This document shows positions 5,815-8,997 of a DNA stretch of 8,997 bases, one piece after another. Under the pieces are notes generated by a model that was not told the origin of the DNA, ran no database searches, and saw nothing but the letters and a program-made list of their open reading frames with translations. Each line of letters starts with the position of its first letter. The stretch's first letter is position 1. This DNA is from Candidatus Solincola tengchongensis (GTDB lineage Bacteria; Actinomycetota; Geothermincolia; Geothermincolales; RBG-13-55-18): assembly GCA_015711895.1 (NCBI GenBank), contig MU158600.1, positions 1 through 8,997 of the forward strand. Direction: 5' to 3'. The translations under genes and the position numbers were made by a program.

Positions 5815-6838
5815 GGGGTCCCCCCCTTCCGGCCTCCCACAGGGCGCGTTCCACCGCCTCCTGCACCTCGCGCCGGGCCTCCTCCTCGATCCGGCGGCGC
5901 GCTTCCTCGCCCAGGAGGGATGCAGACCGCCGGAGGGGGTCCTTTTTCAGGAGGCACCTTTCGGCGCCCAGTACGGTGAGCGTCCTGCCGATCGCCCCCA
6001 GGCGAGGCAGCCGGTGGGCGGCCGCGGAAACGGGCTTAGAGAGGAGGGCCCGCATGAGGGGCGGCCCGATCTCCATGGTCTGGCGAAGCGGCTCCCGGAA
6101 GACCCGCAGCAGGGGGTCCCCCAGGAAGTGCCCCTCCATCCTGGGGCAGGAGGCGAGGATGAAGCTGGGGCCACGGCCGGCGCGGGCCCGGCCTACCGCC
6201 CAGGCCGCCGCCTCCCATACCTTGTCCACGCGGGTTCCGTCCACCCGGCGGGCGGGGATGCCGAAGGAGCGCGCGCGGCGGAGCAGGTTTCCGCCGGTCA
6301 CCGAGCGGGACCTGGTGGTGATGGCCCAGCGGTTGTCTTTGCACACCAGGACCAGGGGGAGTCTCCACGCGGCGGCCAGGTTCAGGGTCTCCAGGAGCAT
6401 CCCCTGGTTGAAGGCCCCTTCCCCGAAGAAGGAGACCGCCACCCGCCCGGCTTTGAGGTACTGGGCGGCGACGGCGAACCCGGCGCCCAGGGGCGCCGAG
6501 GAGCCCACTATCCCCGAGGAGGCGGAGAGCAGCTCGCGGCAGAAGAGGTGCATGTGGCCTCCCCGCCCCCCGCACAGGCCGTCCTCATGCCCCAGCATCT
6601 CCAGGAAGAGGGGGAGGAGGTCGATCCCCCGCGCCACCAGGGGAGGCGTGGAGCGGTGATCCAGGGCCATGGCATCGCCCTCCACCAGGTGGGCCACCAC
6701 ACCCGCCGCCACCGCTTCCTCGACCACCAGGTGCATCTCCCCGGAGATCAAGCCCCGTTCCCAGAGGTCGGCCAGGGCCTCCTCGCAGAACCTGGCGCGC
6801 GCCATCCTCCTGTAGAGGTCTTCCGGGTCCGGTTTCAT
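5807..6838 (-). CDS. Thiamine-diphosphate 2-oxoacid dehydrogenase E1 component, alpha subunit (divergent)
   Basis: A 343-residue E1 alpha of the PdhA/AcoA family, partner of the overlapping beta gene. LYRRMARARFCEEAL (8-22) is the standard start; GLCGGRGGHMHLF (87-99) is a family signature. The cofactor motif is FFGEGAFNQG (137-146) with CKDNRWAI (166-173). The usual GDG is GEG, a variant I recall in some PdhA proteins, and the usual NN is DN. GHFLGDP (236-242) matches the acetoin/pyruvate loop. Two parts look odd. The usual HRGHGH-type active-site stretch is HRSTPP (61-66), losing the second His. The span from GDP (240-242) to KKDP (298-301) is about 60 residues, roughly twice normal. ATG 6838 is chosen because GGAGG lies seven bases upstream and the length fits. 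An ATG at 6868 that overlaps the previous stop as ATGA would add ten residues. Confidence 0.9.
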   Translation of the reverse strand: MKPDPEDLYRRMARARFCEEALADLWERGLISGEMHLVVEEAVAAGVVAHLVEGDAMALDHRSTPPLVARGIDLLPLFLEMLGHEDGLCGGRGGHMHLFCRELLSASSGIVGSSAPLGAGFAVAAQYLKAGRVAVSFFGEGAFNQGMLLETLNLAAAWRLPLVLVCKDNRWAITTRSRSVTGGNLLRRARSFGIPARRVDGTRVDKVWEAAAWAVGRARAGRGPSFILASCPRMEGHFLGDPLLRVFREPLRQTMEIGPPLMRALLSKPVSAAAHRLPRLGAIGRTLTVLGAERCLLKKDPLRRSASLLGEEARRRIEEEARREVQEAVERALWEAGRGGPHA

Positions 6839-6864
6839 CTTCCCGCCTCCCGGACTCTTCGGGA

Positions 6865-8259
6865 TCATTCCTCCACCAATCCGGCTGAGATCAGGCGGTC
6901 CAGGGCCCCGAAGAACCTGAGCCCCAAGGAACGCGCCCAGTCGCTGGCCTTGGTGGCGCGGGGCCTTCGGAAGACGCCCCCTCTCTTGGTCAGGGTGCGC
7001 GGTCTCCATTGCGGCGAATAGTCGATCTCCTCCCGAGCCCGGTCGGCCCACTCCATGCGCAGGGCGTCGCCCACCCAGACGGGAACGTACTGGTGGCGGC
7101 ACGGATTTCCGGGCGTGATGTATATGGTGCATCGCCCGGGGTCCATGATGATGGAGTTGAGGGTGCGGGCGATGTTCATCTCCACCAGGGCGTCCAGGAT
7201 CTCCCCCCGGCGCAGGTGGCGGAAGAAATTCCAGGGATGGCAGCAGATGGTGGCGTCGTCCACGCGCTCCTCGTAGGGGCTGCGGTCCATGCCGAACTCG
7301 GCCAGCGCGGAGTAGTTGAGGCCGTGGTCCCGGGTTATTATGCGGGCCGTCTCCCGGTCTATCCTCCCCCGGAACATTTCCAGAAGTTCCCACATGCGCG
7401 CTAGGCGCGCGAAGGAGCCCGCGATGACCTTCTCCCTCCGCGGGTCGGCGCCTCCGGCCAGTTCGCGGTCCAGGAACTGGTAATGGTTGGCGGAGGCCAA
7501 CACGCCCCCGTGGTCCGCGGCCTTCTCCACGGCCATGTAGCGGTGGGAATATTCGATGACCGCGGCGTCCCCGCCCATGTCGGCGAAGATGCAGTTGGCG
7601 TTCATGAGGATGGCTATGGCCAGACCGGGCAGGACCTCGCGGGGGTTGTCCCTCCAGACGCCTACCGCTCCGTCCACCGTGGACTGGGTCTCCATGGCCA
7701 GGTTGTTGAGCTCGAAGAAGGTGAGGCCTTCCCCGCCGTCCATGGAGCCCACCGAGTTGACGCAGGCGGAAAGCCCATCGGAGTTCATCACCCCGATGCC
7801 GAAGAGCACCGGGAGGCCGAGGCAGACGTAGGGCTTGGCGCCGGCCACGTCCCTGACGTAAAGGGGAATGCGGCCCATGAGGAGGCGGAAGAGGGGGGAG
7901 AGGTCGAAATTCCAGGACACGTACACCTTGCCGTCCCCCGTGGCGGGAGGCACGGCGGCGAAGTTGGTGCACCCGGTGCCGGGCAGCGAGGCCAGAGTCA
8001 GCGCCGCTGCGGCCACCTCGGCGGCCTCGACCCCCAGGGCGCGGGCCAGCCCCGTGAGTCTCTCCCGCTGCGCCGGATAGCGGTCGGCCAGGAGATCGAG
8101 GTGGCGGCGCGCCGTTTCCCGGACGCGGCCGGGATGCGCGCCCGACCTTCTAAGCCAGACGGCGGTGCGGGAGAGCGCCGCCCGGTAAAGGGCCTCCCGC
8201 TCCCTTCCCGCCGCATAACCGAAGCCGAATTCGTCCCTCGAGGTTATGGCCCAGAGCAT
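6865..8259 (-). CDS. C45-family Ntn hydrolase / acyl-CoA:6-APA acyltransferase-like protein
   Basis: A 464-residue protein of the AAT (isopenicillin N acyltransferase-like, peptidase C45) family. These enzymes cut themselves before an internal Cys, whose free amino group then catalyses amide hydrolysis or acyl transfer. The self-cleavage site is seen as GTGCTNFAA, with Gly96-Cys97. Cys97 sits near the position of Cys103 in the Penicillium enzyme, giving an N-terminal part of 96 residues and a C-terminal part of 368. Supporting motifs are SWNFDLSP (115-122), GLSACVNSVGS (162-172), SANHYQF (256-262) and TLNSIIMDP with ITPGNPC (366-387). There is no signal peptide, so it should act in the cytosol. 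AAAGGAG lies six bases before ATG 8259. It precedes the E1 alpha gene by 26 bases, probably on one mRNA. The 97 bases upstream (8260-8357) show no convincing promoter, only a short ACCGAAA tandem. The substrate is unknown; acyl transfer or amidase activity are both possible. Confidence 0.85.
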   Translation of the reverse strand: MLWAITSRDEFGFGYAAGREREALYRAALSRTAVWLRRSGAHPGRVRETARRHLDLLADRYPAQRERLTGLARALGVEAAEVAAAALTLASLPGTGCTNFAAVPPATGDGKVYVSWNFDLSPLFRLLMGRIPLYVRDVAGAKPYVCLGLPVLFGIGVMNSDGLSACVNSVGSMDGGEGLTFFELNNLAMETQSTVDGAVGVWRDNPREVLPGLAIAILMNANCIFADMGGDAAVIEYSHRYMAVEKAADHGGVLASANHYQFLDRELAGGADPRREKVIAGSFARLARMWELLEMFRGRIDRETARIITRDHGLNYSALAEFGMDRSPYEERVDDATICCHPWNFFRHLRRGEILDALVEMNIARTLNSIIMDPGRCTIYITPGNPCRHQYVPVWVGDALRMEWADRAREEIDYSPQWRPRTLTKRGGVFRRPRATKASDWARSLGLRFFGALDRLISAGLVEE

Positions 8260-8357
8260 CCCTCACTCCTTTCCGAGAGTCGTGAACCGAAAACCGAAAC
8301 CCCGATTACGCCCGTCACGATCATTTTCTCCGGATTGCCTTAACGCGTAAACCGCCG

Positions 8358-8997
8358 TCATGTGGAAAAGGCGATGAAGAAGCGCAAGGCCGGGTCGTCG
8401 AACTCCACTTCTTCCGGCCGGAAATCCAAAGGGTCGAAATCGCTGCCCAGCCATTCTATGTAACCTTGACGTTTCGGGTGGCTGGGGTCGGCAAGGATGC
8501 GCAACATCCGGTAATAACCGGGTACCCCTCCGCAGTCTTCTGGGGGGCAGGCCCCGGAGCCGTCCAGGCAGCGGGGATAGAACACGTCCGGGTCCCGCGG
8601 CAGTATCCCCTCCAGTTCTATCCCGTGGATCCAGCCGTCTCCGAAATCGTATTCGTAAGAGGCGAGGGCATTATCGGGCGTGAACCAGTCGGCGATCTTC
8701 TCTTCCCATCCCGCGAGCTCGGTATAGGGTTCCTCGTTGGGGTCCTGGCTCAATTCGTCTTCGTCGGGTATCCCGATATGTGCGACGCCGTTGCCGCCCG
8801 GTCGCGGCATGGAGAACATGTGGAGGTGGCAATCGAGCCAGCCCATGGCGTCCTGAACGGCGACGTGCAGATCCCAGAAGGAGTAATCACCCGGGACCTG
8901 GATGCGCCTCCATATGAGCGGCTCGCTATCCACTAGATAGACGAGGAATTGGTAAACATTGGAATATTCCCTTTGCCACCCCGCTTGGGCGAGAGCG
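8358..8997 (-). CDS. pRiA4b ORF-3-like domain protein, N-terminus outside the window
   Basis: The last 212 residues of a plasmid pRiA4b ORF-3-family protein, a widespread cytoplasmic family of unknown function. Signatures are PLIWRRIQVPG (26-36 of the visible part), FWDLHVAVQDAMGW (40-53) with HLHMF (57-61), YEYDFGDGW (114-122), and CPPEDCGGVPGY (150-161) near the C-terminus. A GTG at 8933 could be read as the start, but the frame stays open to the window edge. Its codons there give VYQFLVYL directly before the IWRR motif, the strand that normally opens this domain. The true start is therefore to the right of 8997. The stop is 98 bases upstream of the C45 gene start. It is co-directional, but the gap is too wide to claim the same operon. 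Confidence 0.88.
   Translation of the reverse strand, partial: ALAQAGWQREYSNVYQFLVYLVDSEPLIWRRIQVPGDYSFWDLHVAVQDAMGWLDCHLHMFSMPRPGGNGVAHIGIPDEDELSQDPNEEPYTELAGWEEKIADWFTPDNALASYEYDFGDGWIHGIELEGILPRDPDVFYPRCLDGSGACPPEDCGGVPGYYRMLRILADPSHPKRQGYIEWLGSDFDPLDFRPEEVEFDDPALRFFIAFST

Noticed and set aside
4804..7021. Long rightward open frames (4804-5979 and 5813-7021) antisense to the E1 genes
   Set aside because: They are shadows of the high-GC E1 genes: low-complexity Gly/Ala/Arg/Pro/His composition, no Shine-Dalgarno and no recognisable domain. The opposite strand carries clear E1 motifs.
6839..7972. Upstream extension of the E1 alpha frame into the C45 gene, which would give a 721-residue fusion
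   Set aside because: The extra part is Arg/Pro/Gly-rich out-of-frame reading of the C45 gene. E1 alpha has a good start and Shine-Dalgarno at 6838, giving the normal family length.
8285..8302. Tandem ACCGAAA ACCGAAA near the C45 start as a possible repeat array
   Set aside because: Only two short copies, no spacers; not a CRISPR array and too short to claim as an operator.
7483..8343. 286-codon rightward open frame antisense to the C45 gene
   Set aside because: Composition is typical of a high-GC shadow frame (Gly/His/Val/Glu-rich) with no motif, while the minus strand has the complete C45 motif set.

Overview
The window is high-GC bacterial DNA with long antisense shadow reading frames, as expected at this base composition. 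It holds the 3' end of a serine tRNA, seven protein genes (one running off the right edge) and one long non-coding stretch. An iron-sulfur protein packed with cysteines suggests an anaerobic or microaerobic host. Together with the GC content and a lipoprotein ending in an AMIN-like fold, this loosely fits an anaerobic Actinomycetota-type lineage. That placement is an inference; no single gene proves it.

Left part (1-2283): the tRNA-Ser tail on the + strand faces a leftward gene for a cytoplasmic protein with an N-terminal helix-rich (possibly winged-helix) part, an unusual cysteine array and a C-terminal 2x[4Fe-4S] ferredoxin domain. That gene has a perfect TATAAT -10 box with a 10-bp palindrome just upstream. 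Next, also leftward, is a clear uridine phosphorylase (udp).

Middle part (2284-3674): about 740 bases without a credible gene separate udp from a rightward lipoprotein gene. The stretch carries a near-consensus sigma70-type promoter about 350 bases ahead of the lipoprotein start, so the transcript would have a long leader or a small RNA lies there. The lipoprotein gene converges on the next gene cluster. An inverted repeat followed by a T-rich run lies at the junction.

Right part (3951-8997): a leftward cluster, in transcription order, of a pRiA4b ORF-3-like protein (5' end outside the window), a C45/acyl-CoA:6-APA acyltransferase-type Ntn hydrolase, the alpha and beta subunits of a thiamine-diphosphate 2-oxoacid dehydrogenase E1, and a class I SAM methyltransferase. 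The last four are tightly packed: a gap of 26 bases, an 8-base overlap, and a gap of 10 bases with the Shine-Dalgarno sequence on the stop codon. They look like one operon. No E2, E3 or lipoyl-carrier gene is present, and the operon ends at the methyltransferase. The E1 pair is therefore locally orphaned and embedded with an acyl-transfer/hydrolysis enzyme and a methyltransferase. This is the most interesting part of the window and may be a small-molecule pathway rather than ordinary central metabolism; its substrate cannot be read from the sequence.
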